Shown: positions 1-8,245 of the stretch, piece after piece | Layout: the number at the start of each line of letters is the position of its first letter | Position numbering within the stretch: position 1 is the first letter of the stretch | Assembly: GCF_003355475.1 (NCBI RefSeq) | Contig: NZ_CP031356.1 | Location: forward strand, 496,001-560,000 | Origin: Brachybacterium saurashtrense | Lineage (GTDB): Bacteria; Actinomycetota; Actinomycetes; Actinomycetales; Dermabacteraceae | DNA: 64,000 bases | Reading direction: 5' to 3' | Program-made: the position numbers and the translations under genes | The notes under the pieces: generated by a model | What the model was told of the DNA's origin: nothing | Database searches by the model: none | The model's input: the letters and a program-made list of their open reading frames with translations, nothing else

Positions 1-7
1 GGCCGCC

Positions 8-742
8 GTGCGCATCGACGTCATCACGATCTTCCCCGAGTACCTCGCCCCGCTCGAGCTGTCCCTGATCGGGCGGGCGCGGCGCGACGGACTGCTGGAC
101 CTCCACGTGCACGACCTGCGCGAGTGGACCCACGACCGCCACCGCACCGTGGACGACGCCCCGCTGGGCGGCGGCGCCGGCATGGTGATGAAGCCCGAGC
201 CGTGGGCGGAGGCCTTCGCGGCCGTGCGCCGCGCCGGGCAGCAGGACCTCGGCGAGGGCGTCGAGCCGCTGATCGTCTTCCCCAACCCCGCCGGGCAGCC
301 GTTCACCCAGTCCACCGCCCAGGAATGGTCGCAGTGCGAGTGGCTGGTGCTGGCCTGCGGCCGGTACGAGGGGATCGACGAGCGGGTGTACGAGCACCTG
401 GCCGACATCGGCGCCGAGGTGGCGCTGGCCTCGCTCGGCGACTACGTGCTCAACGGCGGCGAGGTCGCCGTGCTCGCCATCACCGAGGCCGTGGTCCGCC
501 TGGTGCCCGGCGTGGTGGGGAACGCGGAGTCGCTGGTGGAGGAGTCGCACTCCGAGGGACTTCTCGAGTACCCGCTGTACACCCGCCCCGCCCGCTGGGA
601 GGACCCGGCCGGGGTGGTGCGGGAGGCGCCGCAGATCCTGCTCTCCGGCGACCACGGGCGGATCGCCGCGTGGCGGCGGGAGCAGTCCGTCGAGCGCACC
701 CGTCGGCGCCGTCCCGATCTGCTCGGCGACGAGGCCCGCTGA
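8..742 (+). CDS. trmD: tRNA (guanine-N1)-methyltransferase TrmD
   Basis: TrmD methylates G37 of tRNAs next to the anticodon, using S-adenosylmethionine, and so prevents +1 frameshifting. The 244-residue product has the usual length and opens with the typical [12 protein letters not shown]. The SPOUT-family trefoil-knot motifs are visible as [13 protein letters not shown] (from residue 115) and [11 protein letters not shown]. The start is GTG, only 7 nt from the window edge, so the upstream neighbour (rimM in most Actinobacteria) is not visible. The next gene, rplS, is the classic trmD partner but is separated here by 316 nt with its own likely promoter. Confidence 0.97.
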   Translation: MRIDVITIFPEYLAPLELSLIGRARRDGLLDLHVHDLREWTHDRHRTVDDAPLGGGAGMVMKPEPWAEAFAAVRRAGQQDLGEGVEPLIVFPNPAGQPFTQSTAQEWSQCEWLVLACGRYEGIDERVYEHLADIGAEVALASLGDYVLNGGEVAVLAITEAVVRLVPGVVGNAESLVEESHSEGLLEYPLYTRPARWEDPAGVVREAPQILLSGDHGRIAAWRREQSVERTRRRRPDLLGDEAR

Positions 743-1058
743 GCGCTGCGGCGGCGCGGGCGTGACGGATCCGACACGCCACCGGCGCGATGACCTGCAC
801 GGTCGGGGCCGCTGAGCCTTGCCGCGCGCCGCGTGCGCTGGCAGAATGACCCCTTGTGCGCGCCGCGCGCCTCTCTGCCTCAGGGGAGGGCGCATCACGC
901 GGCCGGGCAGATCCGTGGCGATGGGAGTCGCCGCCAGAGGCCCAGCACACCGGCCCGTGGACCTCGTCCGCGGCCGGACCGACGGTTCCTGACGGACCCC
1001 GCGAGGGTGTCCTACGAACGATGCCGTCCGACCTGAGGCGGAGGGCAGGAGAACGAAC
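743..1058 (+). other. trmD-rplS intergenic region / L19 mRNA leader
   Basis: This 316-nt gap contains no convincing gene; the short frame at 833-1036 has no recognisable protein or ribosome-binding site. It holds the promoter-like pair at 819-847, followed by about 200 nt of leader before rplS. Such a long leader ahead of a ribosomal protein gene suggests RNA-level control, but I did not find a recognised motif. Confidence 0.4.
819..847 (+). promoter_or_regulatory. Putative rplS promoter (-35 TTGCCG, -10 CAGAAT)
   Basis: TTGCCG at 819-824 and CAGAAT at 842-847 are separated by 17 nt, the ideal spacing for a housekeeping sigma factor. Each hexamer matches consensus at four of six positions. 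Transcription would start near 854, giving a leader of about 205 nt. Confidence 0.4.
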
Positions 1059-1409
1059 ATGCAGAAGCTCGACGAGCTCGACAAGGCGTCGCTCCGCGAC
1101 GACATCCCCGCCTTCCGCGCCGGCGACAACGTCAAGGTGCACGTGAAGGTCATCGAGGGCAACCGCTCCCGCATCCAGGTCTTCCAGGGCTACGTCATCG
1201 GCCGCCAGGGCCACGGCGTGGGCGAGACCTTCCGCGTCCGCAAGATCTCCTTCGGCGTCGGCGTGGAGCGCGTGTTCCCCGTCCACGCCCCGACCGTCGA
1301 CAAGATCGAGGTCGTGACCCGCGGCGACGTGCGCCGCGCGAAGCTGTACTACCTGCGCAACCTCACGGGCAAGAAGGCCCGCATCAAGGAGAAGCGCGAG
1401 CACTCCTGA
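1059..1409 (+). CDS. rplS: 50S ribosomal protein L19
   Basis: L19 lies at the interface of the two ribosomal subunits. The 116-residue product shows the family core [14 protein letters not shown] and the basic C-terminal [18 protein letters not shown], and is full length. The ATG is preceded by a good ribosome-binding site (GGCAGGAG at about 1045). lepB follows after only 8 nt, so the two are probably co-transcribed. Confidence 0.98.
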   Translation: MQKLDELDKASLRDDIPAFRAGDNVKVHVKVIEGNRSRIQVFQGYVIGRQGHGVGETFRVRKISFGVGVERVFPVHAPTVDKIEVVTRGDVRRAKLYYLRNLTGKKARIKEKREHS

Positions 1410-1417
1410 GTGCACGG

Positions 1418-1993
1418 ATGGTCCGCGACAGCGTGACCCCGCGGCGGCGGCCCCACCTGGTGGTGGCCGCCGCCGTCTGCGTGGTGCTGCTGCTGGTCGC
1501 GGCCGTGGGGGTGCGCCACTACGTGGTCCGTCCCTTCCGGGTCCCGTCGGCCTCCATGGAGCCCGCCCTGCAGGCCGGTGACGTGCTGCTGGTGGACCGT
1601 GCCACGCGCGGCACCGCCGCCCGCGGCGACGTGGTGGTGTTCGACGGGCGCGGCTACTTCGGCCCCGCCGAGGGCGGCGGCCGCTACTGGGTCAAGCGCG
1701 TGATCGCCGTGGGTGGCGACCACGTGGAGTGCTGCACCGACAGCGGCGCGCTCACCGTGGACGGCACCGCGCTCGAGGAGCCCTACCTGAGCCCCGGCAC
1801 CGCCCCCAGCGAGATCGAGTTCGACCTCCTCGTGCCGGAGGGGACGATGTTCGTGCTCGGCGACAACCGTGACGACTCCACCGACTCCCGCCACCTGTTG
1901 GGCGCCCCGGGCGGCGGGATGGTCCCCGTGGAGCGTGTGGTGGGGAGGGTGGACCGCCTGGTGTGGCCACCGCCTCGCAGCGGCTCCCTGTGA
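1418..1993 (+). CDS. lepB: Signal peptidase I (first copy)
   Basis: Type I signal peptidase, a membrane-bound serine/lysine protease that removes signal peptides outside the membrane. The 191-residue protein has one N-terminal membrane anchor (about residues 13-31). The serine box VPSASMEP puts the nucleophile at Ser46; the lysine box YWVKRVIAVGGD puts the general base at Lys93. The box LGDNRDDSTDSR lies near the C-terminus. The start is 8 nt after the rplS stop with no clear ribosome-binding site, suggesting coupling to rplS. It is the shorter of two adjacent paralogues. Confidence 0.95.
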   Translation: MVRDSVTPRRRPHLVVAAAVCVVLLLVAAVGVRHYVVRPFRVPSASMEPALQAGDVLLVDRATRGTAARGDVVVFDGRGYFGPAEGGGRYWVKRVIAVGGDHVECCTDSGALTVDGTALEEPYLSPGTAPSEIEFDLLVPEGTMFVLGDNRDDSTDSRHLLGAPGGGMVPVERVVGRVDRLVWPPPRSGSL

Positions 1994-2010
1994 CGCCCAG
2001 CTTCTGCCGA

Positions 2011-2016
2011 TAGGAT
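2011..2016 (+). promoter_or_regulatory. -10 box TAGGAT for second lepB; leaderless start likely
   Basis: TAGGAT fits the actinobacterial -10 pattern TANNNT and ends 7 nt before the ATG at 2024, so the transcript would begin at or within a base of the start codon. A weak -35 (GTGACG, 1990-1995) is 15 nt upstream. No Shine-Dalgarno sequence precedes the ATG. Confidence 0.5.
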
Positions 2017-2023
2017 CACCGCG

Positions 2024-2833
2024 ATGAACGCGTCCCACCACTCCCGCCCCGCGGCGTCCCGTCCCGAGGAACCCGCAGCCGGCGGGGACCCCGCGGCGCA
2101 GCACGAGGACGACCGCGTCGAGGAGACCGCGCACGGGGCCGACGAGGCCGCGCACGGCCGCCGCCGCCAGCGCCTGCCCCTGTGGCTGGACACGCTGGTG
2201 ACGATGGTGGTCGCCTTGATGATCGCGGTGCTGGTCAAGACCTTCCTCTTCCAGCCGTTCTACATCCCCTCCGCGTCGATGAACCCCACCCTGCTGCAGG
2301 ACGACAAGATCCTGGTCTCGAAGCTGAGCCCGGGCGTGTTCGACCTCCATCGCGGCGACGTGATCGTCTTCGAGGACCCTGACGACTGGATCCCGGGCGA
2401 CGCCACCGAGAACCCCACCCCGCGGGTGCGGGTGATGATGCTGCTGAGCCTGGTGGGCCTGGCCCCCGATCCCTCGCAGGACCACCTGGTCAAGCGCCTG
2501 ATCGGCGTCTCCGGCGATCACGTGGTGTGCGAGTCCCGCGGCGCCGACCTCGAGGTCAACGGGGTCATGCTCGACGAGCCGTACATCAACCCGGAGACCC
2601 CGGCCTGCCAGGACGCCTTCGACGTCACCGTGCCGGAGGGCAAGGTGTGGGTGATGGGCGACAACCGCTACGCCTCCGCGGACTCCGCCTGGCACGAGGT
2701 CAACGGCGAGAACGGCTTCGTCGACGAATCCGACATCACCGGCCGCGCCGAGGTCATCTTCTGGCCCGCGTCGAACTGGGCCCGCCTGGCCGATGGCCGC
2801 GACGCCTTCGCCGACGTCCCCGCGCAGCCGTGA
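2024..2833 (+). CDS. lepB: Signal peptidase I (second copy)
   Basis: Second type I signal peptidase, 269 residues. It differs from the first copy by a hydrophilic cytoplasmic N-terminus of about 50 residues, rich in His, Glu and Ala, before the single membrane anchor (about residues 54-75). The catalytic residues are Ser85 in IPSASMNP and Lys157 in HLVKRLIGVSGD; the MGDNRYASADS box is also present. The stop overlaps the GTG of rnhB (GTGA). Two adjacent copies may divide substrates or regulation, which is inference. Confidence 0.95.
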   Translation: MNASHHSRPAASRPEEPAAGGDPAAQHEDDRVEETAHGADEAAHGRRRQRLPLWLDTLVTMVVALMIAVLVKTFLFQPFYIPSASMNPTLLQDDKILVSKLSPGVFDLHRGDVIVFEDPDDWIPGDATENPTPRVRVMMLLSLVGLAPDPSQDHLVKRLIGVSGDHVVCESRGADLEVNGVMLDEPYINPETPACQDAFDVTVPEGKVWVMGDNRYASADSAWHEVNGENGFVDESDITGRAEVIFWPASNWARLADGRDAFADVPAQP

Positions 2834-3615
2834 CCGTCCCCGCCCCGACCCTCGAGGTGGAGTGCGCCCTGGCCGCCGTGCGCGGCCCCGGGCGCCGCAT
2901 CGTGGTGGGTGTCGACGAGGTGGGTCGCGGCGCCCTCGCCGGCCCCGTCGCCGTGGGCGCCTGCGCGATCGTGGTGGAGGACGGGACGGCCGCCCCGCTG
3001 CCGGAGGGGGTGCGGGACTCGAAGAAGCTCACCGCCCGCCGCCGGGAGGCGCTGGTCGCGCCGATCCACGCCGCGGCGCTCGCGGGCGCCGTGGGCTGGG
3101 CGAGCCCCGCGGAGATCGACGAGCACGGGATCATGCCCGCCCTCACCACGGCCGCGCTGCGCGCCCTCGAGGGGCTCGGGGTGGAGGCCGACGCGATCGT
3201 GCTGGACGGGGACGTGGACGTGCTCACCGCCGCGCTCGCCACGCCGCAGCGCCCCGCCCCATCGGTGCATCTGCAGGTGGCGGCCGATCGCGACTGCGCG
3301 AGCGTGGCGGCGGCGAGCATCCTGGCCAAGGTGGCGCGCGATGCGCGCATGGTGGCGCTCCACGCCGAGGCGCCCGAGTACGGCTGGGCCTCCAACAAGG
3401 GGTACGGCTCCGCGGTGCACCGCGAGGCGATCGATCGCCTCGGCGTGCACGTGCACCACCGTCGCAGCTGGCGGCTCGGCTCCCGGCCCGCGCCGGCGCG
3501 TCCGGTCGAGACCGCGGGTGCCGCGGCCCCCGGCCCCGCGGTCCCGGGCAGTGCGGAGCCTGGCGTACTGTGGGACGACCACGGGATCTGGCAGGAGCGG
3601 AAGGAGCCCCAGTGA
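2830..3615 (+). CDS. rnhB: Ribonuclease HII
   Basis: RNase HII cuts RNA in RNA-DNA hybrids, including single misincorporated ribonucleotides. The 261-residue product carries the catalytic motif VGVDEVGRGALAGPV (Asp29, Glu30) and the conserved DCASVAAASILAKVARD segment. The chosen GTG start overlaps the lepB stop by 4 nt; the frame stays open further upstream, but the family begins here. The last 40 or so residues (after the RRSWRLGS motif) are a Pro/Ala-rich tail with no recognised function, overlapping a possible promoter for the next gene. Confidence 0.95.
   Translation: MTVPAPTLEVECALAAVRGPGRRIVVGVDEVGRGALAGPVAVGACAIVVEDGTAAPLPEGVRDSKKLTARRREALVAPIHAAALAGAVGWASPAEIDEHGIMPALTTAALRALEGLGVEADAIVLDGDVDVLTAALATPQRPAPSVHLQVAADRDCASVAAASILAKVARDARMVALHAEAPEYGWASNKGYGSAVHREAIDRLGVHVHHRRSWRLGSRPAPARPVETAGAAAPGPAVPGSAEPGVLWDDHGIWQERKEPQ
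3566..3571 (+). promoter_or_regulatory. Possible internal -10 (TACTGT) for the DUF2469 gene
   Basis: TACTGT lies inside the low-complexity 3' end of rnhB, 40 nt before the next start codon, and is followed by a purine-rich ribosome-binding site. No clear -35 element is visible. Confidence 0.3.
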
Positions 3616-3914
3616 GCGCGCAGGACCTCGAGAACTACGAGTCCGACCTCGAACTCCAGCTGTTCCGCGAGTACCGGGACGTCGTGAGCCTGTTCACCTA
3701 CGTGGTGGAGACGGAGCGACGGTTCTACCTCGCCAACCAGGTGGATCTGCAGGTGCGCTCCGGCGGCGGCGAGGTCTTCTACGAGCTGCGCCTGGCGGAC
3801 GTGTGGGTGTGGGACATCTACCGCTCCAACCGCTTCGTGCGCTCCGTGCGCGTGGTGACGTTCAAGGACGTCAACATCGAGGAGCTCAACAAGCAGGACA
3901 TCTCCCTGCCCTGA
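3612..3914 (+). CDS. DUF2469 family protein
   Basis: A 100-residue protein of the DUF2469 family, highly conserved in Actinobacteria immediately after rnhB; its function is unknown to me. It is acidic at the N-terminus (DLENYESDLELQLFREYRDV) and contains the family signature VVETERRFYLANQV and DVWVWDIYRSNRFVRSVRV. The GTG overlaps the rnhB stop by 4 nt, with AGGAGCGGAAGGAG just upstream as ribosome-binding site. It contains no signal peptide or membrane segment. Confidence 0.9.
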   Translation: MSAQDLENYESDLELQLFREYRDVVSLFTYVVETERRFYLANQVDLQVRSGGGEVFYELRLADVWVWDIYRSNRFVRSVRVVTFKDVNIEELNKQDISLP

Positions 3915-4019
3915 CCCGGGTCCGCCGCAGCCTCGCGACTGCTCCTCCCCACCCGGCCCTCGTCCCCATTTCGGGGAGGTCGACGCCCACCCGCGGCGCC
4001 GCGGACCAGGCTGAGGAGC

Positions 4020-4499
4020 ATGAACAGCCTCGCCCCCGTCCCTCGGCCCGATCCGACTCGCCGCCCCGCCCGCTCCCCGGGACCCGCCGCGGCCCCGCCC
4101 GCTGAGGGCCCTCCCGCCCCGCCCCCGCCCCGGCGTGTGCGGGAGATGAGCACCGCGGAGCTCGGACGGGCCGGGGAGGAGCTCGCCGCCGCGCACCTGG
4201 AGGCCTGCGGCTGGCAGATCGTGGAGCGGAACCTGCGCCTCCGGCAGGGTGAGCTGGACATCGTGGCGCTCGCCCACACCACGCTCGTGTTCGTGGAGGT
4301 GAAGACCCGCCGATCCTTCGTCACAGGGGTGCCGCAGGCCGCGGTGACGCCCGCGAAGCTGCGGCGACTGAGACGGCTCGCGGGCGAGTACCTGATGGAG
4401 CGCTCCACGCCGCACCGCGACGTGCGGATCGACGTGGTGGGCGTGCACGCCCACCTCGACGGGACCTTTTCCCTGGAGCATCTCGAGGGGGTGTCCTGA
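4020..4499 (+). CDS. YraN family (UPF0102) nuclease-fold protein
   Basis: A 159-residue YraN/UPF0102 protein, a family with a restriction-endonuclease-like fold but no settled role. After about 38 Pro-rich residues the core begins at STAELGRAGEELAAAHL, followed by GELDIVALAHTTLVFVEVKTR. That segment holds the Asp and Glu-x-Lys residues typical of this nuclease fold. Many homologues start nearer the core, so the true start could be the ATG at 4147. The stop overlaps the comM ATG (TGATG), as in the common yraN-comM-dprA cluster. Confidence 0.9.
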   Translation: MNSLAPVPRPDPTRRPARSPGPAAAPPAEGPPAPPPPRRVREMSTAELGRAGEELAAAHLEACGWQIVERNLRLRQGELDIVALAHTTLVFVEVKTRRSFVTGVPQAAVTPAKLRRLRRLAGEYLMERSTPHRDVRIDVVGVHAHLDGTFSLEHLEGVS

Positions 4500-6043
4500 T
4501 GGGACAGGCGCGCACCCTCTCGATCAGCCTCGAAGGCCTCGAGGGCACGCTGGTGGAGGTGGAGGCCGATGTCTCCCCGGGACTGCCGGCCTTCTCCCTC
4601 GTGGGGCTGCCCGATTCGAGCACCCTGCAGGCCCGCGAACGGGTGCGGGCCGCCGCGGCGCGCGCCGGCACCGCCCTCGCCCCGCGCAGGATCACCGTGA
4701 ACCTCACCCCGGCATGGCGGCGCAAGCACGGCTCCGCCTTCGACCTGGCGATCGCGATGGCGGTGCTAAACGCCCAGGGCGAACTGCCCGTGCACGTCCC
4801 CTCCGAGCTAGTGCTGCTGGGGGAGCTGGGGCTCGACGGCCGGGTGCGGCCCGTGCCCGGCGTCCTCCCCTCGCTGCTCGCCGCCCGCGACCTCGGCATC
4901 TCCCGCGCGATCGTCCCGGCCCAGAACCTGCCCGAGGCGCGCCTCGTCGAGGGCATGGAGTGCGACGGCATCGAGGATCTCGCCGCACTGCTGCACCGCT
5001 TCGGGGCCGAGGTCCCGCCCGGCCCGTCCGTCCCTCCCCGCTCCCCGGCACCGGCGGAGGCGGCGGGCGGCCCCGCCCCGCAGCACCTGCCCGGGGACTT
5101 CGCCGACGTGCTGGGCCAGGCCCGGGCGTGCCGCGGCGCCGAGGTGGCGGCGGCCGGCGCCCACCACCTGCTGCTCACCGGCCCGCCCGGCGCGGGCAAG
5201 ACCATGATCGCCTCCCGCCTGCCGGGCATCCTGCCGCCGCTGGACCTCGAGGACTCCCTCACGGTCGCGGCCCTGCGCTCGCTGACCGGAGGCTTCGACG
5301 CCGAGGCCGGGCTGGCGCGCACCCCGCCGTTCGAGAGCCCGCACCACACCGCCTCCGCCGCGGCGATCGTGGGCGGCGGCTCCGGCATCGCCCGGCCCGG
5401 CGCGATCTCCCGGGCGCACGGCGGCGTGCTCTTCCTCGACGAGGCCCCGGAGTTCCCCGCACGAGTGCTGGAGGCGCTGCGCGAGCCGCTCGAGAGCGGG
5501 GACATCACCCTGCACCGCGCCCGCACCGTGACCCGCTACCCTGCCCGGTTCCAGCTGGTCCTCGCCGCGAACCCCTGCCCCTGCGGGCTGTTCAGCGGCC
5601 GCGGGCACCGCTGCACCTGCACCCCGCTGCAGCGCCGGCGCTACGGAGCCCGGCTCTCGGGCCCGGTGCTGGACCGGGTCGACATGCGCATCGAGATGGG
5701 CGCGGCGACCGTGCACCGGGGCGGCGGCGCGACGGCGGAGTCCAGCGCCGTGATCGCCCAGCGGGTGCGCCGGGCCCGCGAACGGCAGCGGGAGAGGTAC
5801 GACGGCCGCGCATGGACCACCAACGCGCACCTGCCCGGACCGCTGCTGCGCGGCGAGTTCGCCCCCGCCCGGAGCGAGCGGCGACTGCTCGAGCACGCCG
5901 TGGCGCAGGGCCGCCTCACCCTCCGCGGCCACGACCGCGTGCTCCGCCTGGCCTGGACCCTCGCGGATCTCGACGGCGCCGAGCGCCCCACCGCGGAGCA
6001 CATCGGCGAAGCCCTCACCCTGCGCGAAGGAGAACCGCGATGA
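4499..6043 (+). CDS. comM: ComM/YifB family Mg-chelatase-like AAA+ ATPase
   Basis: A 514-residue YifB/ComM protein. In Vibrio, ComM is a hexameric helicase promoting branch migration during natural transformation. An N-terminal Lon-protease-like fold (residues 1-170) is followed by the Mg-chelatase AAA+ domain with Walker A GPPGAGKT (from residue 228) and Walker B VLFLDEAPEF. The zinc-binding cysteine cluster NPCPCGLFSGRGHRCTC is present, as is the C-terminal winged region. It overlaps dprA by 4 nt, so the two are translationally coupled. Confidence 0.96.
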   Translation: MGQARTLSISLEGLEGTLVEVEADVSPGLPAFSLVGLPDSSTLQARERVRAAAARAGTALAPRRITVNLTPAWRRKHGSAFDLAIAMAVLNAQGELPVHVPSELVLLGELGLDGRVRPVPGVLPSLLAARDLGISRAIVPAQNLPEARLVEGMECDGIEDLAALLHRFGAEVPPGPSVPPRSPAPAEAAGGPAPQHLPGDFADVLGQARACRGAEVAAAGAHHLLLTGPPGAGKTMIASRLPGILPPLDLEDSLTVAALRSLTGGFDAEAGLARTPPFESPHHTASAAAIVGGGSGIARPGAISRAHGGVLFLDEAPEFPARVLEALREPLESGDITLHRARTVTRYPARFQLVLAANPCPCGLFSGRGHRCTCTPLQRRRYGARLSGPVLDRVDMRIEMGAATVHRGGGATAESSAVIAQRVRRARERQRERYDGRAWTTNAHLPGPLLRGEFAPARSERRLLEHAVAQGRLTLRGHDRVLRLAWTLADLDGAERPTAEHIGEALTLREGEPR

Positions 6044-7242
6044 CCCCTCAGACCCTGCACGACCCCGAGCTCCGGGCCCGGGTGACCTGGTCCCTGATCG
6101 CCGAACCCGCAGACCCGGTGGCGCTGTACGCCCGCGAGCTGCTGGGACCGGCCGCAGCCCTCGAGCTCGCCGAACGGGCGGAGGGGGGCACGCTGCTGCG
6201 CGCCCTCGGGGACACCCTGCCCGCCGCCCCCTCGGACCCGAAGGACGACCCTCCGCACCGCCGCGCCCGCCGTGCCCTGGAGCGCTGGCGCGGGCGGCTC
6301 GCGCGGCTCGACTTCGAGGCCGTGCTCGACGATGCGCAACGGCGCGGGATCAGGATCCTCACTCCCGGGGACCCGGAGTGGCCGGAGCTCCTCGACGACC
6401 TCCAGCACACCGCCCCGCACTGCCTGTGGGCGCAGGGGCCGGGAGACCTGCGCGCGCTCACCCATGAGCGCTCCGTGGCGATGGTCGGCTCCCGCGCCTC
6501 GACGCCCTACGGCGAGGACACCGCCGGAGCGCTCGCCGCGGCCTTCGCGGCCGCGGGCGGGACCGTCGTCTCCGGAGGGGCCTACGGCATCGACGCCGCC
6601 GCGCACCGCGGCGCCCTGGCCGCCGGGGACGGCGCCACCATTGCGATCCTCGCCGGCGGCCTCGACGCCCTGTACCCGCGCGGGAACACGCGGCTGCTCG
6701 AGCGGATCCGCGAGCGCCACCTGCTGCTCAGCGAGGCGCCGCCGGGCACGGCGCCCACCCGGTGGCGGTTCCTGTCGCGCAATCGGCTGATCGCAGCGCT
6801 GTCCCACGCGACCGTGGTCGTGGAGGCCTCCTGGCGCTCGGGGGCGCTGTCGACGGCGCGACACGCCGACGAGCTCTCCCGGCACGTGGGCGCGGTGCCG
6901 GGCCCGGTCACCTCCGCGGCCAGCGCCGGCTGCCACCGCTTGATCCGCGAGCGCGGAGCAGTGCTCGTCACCGACCCCGCCGAGGTGCTCGACCTGCTGC
7001 CCGGGGGCCCGGCCGCGGGGGAGGGGCGCCACGCCGTGCAGGACGAGCTGGACCTGCTCAGCCCTGCCGATCGCCGGGTGCTGGACGCGATCCCGCCGCG
7101 CTCGAGCCTCACCGAGGCCAGGATCGGGGACGAGATCGGCTTCAGCACGCAGGAGGTCGCCGCGGCGGTGGCACGACTGGAGCTGCTGGGACTGGCGGCC
7201 CGGGCGGGGGAGCGGGTGCGCCGGGTGCACAGCGCGCGCTGA
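6040..7242 (+). CDS. dprA: DNA-processing protein DprA
   Basis: DprA loads RecA on incoming single-stranded DNA during transformation and is widespread also in species not known to be competent. The 400-residue protein has the Rossmann-like DprA fold: VAMVGSRASTPYGE, VVSGGAYGIDAAAHRGAL, ILAGGLDALYPRGN and SRNRLIAALSHATVVVEA. A C-terminal winged-helix region follows (from about residue 335). The ATG overlaps the comM stop (ATGA). The frame is open far upstream inside comM, but homology begins here. Confidence 0.96.
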   Translation: MTPQTLHDPELRARVTWSLIAEPADPVALYARELLGPAAALELAERAEGGTLLRALGDTLPAAPSDPKDDPPHRRARRALERWRGRLARLDFEAVLDDAQRRGIRILTPGDPEWPELLDDLQHTAPHCLWAQGPGDLRALTHERSVAMVGSRASTPYGEDTAGALAAAFAAAGGTVVSGGAYGIDAAAHRGALAAGDGATIAILAGGLDALYPRGNTRLLERIRERHLLLSEAPPGTAPTRWRFLSRNRLIAALSHATVVVEASWRSGALSTARHADELSRHVGAVPGPVTSAASAGCHRLIRERGAVLVTDPAEVLDLLPGGPAAGEGRHAVQDELDLLSPADRRVLDAIPPRSSLTEARIGDEIGFSTQEVAAAVARLELLGLAARAGERVRRVHSAR

Positions 7243-7270
7243 GCCGCGGGCGGCGCCGCGAGGCATGGGG

Positions 7271-7276
7271 GAGACT
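7271..7276 (+). promoter_or_regulatory. Possible -10 (GAGACT) giving a leaderless xerC mRNA
   Basis: GAGACT ends 6 nt before the ATG at 7283. It matches the key A and T of the TANNNT pattern but lacks the first T. It is one of several start codons in this window positioned this way. Confidence 0.3.
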
Positions 7277-7282
7277 GGGGGC

Positions 7283-8245
7283 ATGAGCACCCAGCAGGAG
7301 AAGGAGGACGACGCCGTCGTCGCGGCCTTCGCCGAGCACCTCCGCCTCGAGCGCGGCCGGTCGGAGCACACCGTGCGCGCCTACAGCCGTGAGGCGCAGG
7401 GCCTGCTCGCCCATCTGCAGGAGGTGGAGCGGATCGCCGTGGCCGATCTCGATGTCACCGCGCTGCGCTCCTGGCTCGCCGCCCGTGCCGAGACCGGGGC
7501 GAGTGCGAGCACCCTCGCTCGCTCCGCCGCCGCCGTGCGCACCTTCTCGTCCTGGCTCGCGAGCACCGGACGGATCCCGCACGACGTCGGCGGGCGACTC
7601 CGCGCCCCGCGCCGGGGACGGCACCTGCCCGCGGTGCTCACCGGCGAGCAGGCAGGGACGATGCTGGACACCCTCGCCGCCGCGCCCGGCCGGCGGGAGA
7701 GCGCGGAGGATCCCGCCGCGGAGGCCGTGCGCCTGCGCGACGTCGCGGTGCTCGAGCTGCTGTACTCCTCCGGACTGCGCGTCTCCGAGCTGGTCGCGCT
7801 CGACCGCTCGGGCATCGACCGCGACCAGCACACGGTGCGCGTGCGCGGCAAGGGGGACAGGGAGCGGGTGGTGCCCGTGGGGCAGCCCGCGCTCGAGGCG
7901 ATCGAGCGCTGGGAGCGCGAGGGGCGGCCCGTCCTGTGCCGTCCCGCGGGGGCCGGCGACGGGTCGGGAGAGGCGCTCTTCCTCGGCGTGCGCGGCGGCC
8001 GGCTCGGCGACCGTGCCGTGCGCTCGCTGGTGGACCGCCACGCCCGCAGCTCCGGGATCGACCGGCACATCACCCCGCACACCCTGCGGCACAGCGCCGC
8101 GACGCACCTCGTCGAGGGCGGCGCCGATCTGCGCAGCGTGCAGGAGTACCTGGGCCACTCCTCCCTCGCCACCACGCAGATCTACACCCACGTCAGCGCA
8201 GAGAGGCTCCGCCGGACGGTGGACCAGGCCCATCCGCGGGCGTGA
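7283..8245 (+). CDS. xerC: Tyrosine recombinase XerC
   Basis: Site-specific tyrosine recombinase resolving chromosome dimers at dif together with XerD and FtsK. The 320-residue protein has the N-terminal SAM-like core-binding domain (about residues 10-95). The catalytic domain shows SGLRVSEL (Arg), HTLRHSAATHL (His and Arg), LGHSSL (His) and the nucleophile in TTQIYTHV. I prefer the ATG at 7283 to the one at 7265, because family alignments start near here and a -10-like box lies between them. Its 3' end overlaps the convergent M23 gene by 53 nt. Confidence 0.93.
   Translation: MSTQQEKEDDAVVAAFAEHLRLERGRSEHTVRAYSREAQGLLAHLQEVERIAVADLDVTALRSWLAARAETGASASTLARSAAAVRTFSSWLASTGRIPHDVGGRLRAPRRGRHLPAVLTGEQAGTMLDTLAAAPGRRESAEDPAAEAVRLRDVAVLELLYSSGLRVSELVALDRSGIDRDQHTVRVRGKGDRERVVPVGQPALEAIERWEREGRPVLCRPAGAGDGSGEALFLGVRGGRLGDRAVRSLVDRHARSSGIDRHITPHTLRHSAATHLVEGGADLRSVQEYLGHSSLATTQIYTHVSAERLRRTVDQAHPRA

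Noticed and set aside
833..1036. Small plus-strand frames in the trmD-rplS gap
   Set aside because: No ribosome-binding site and compositionally random protein; the stretch is better explained as promoter and leader.
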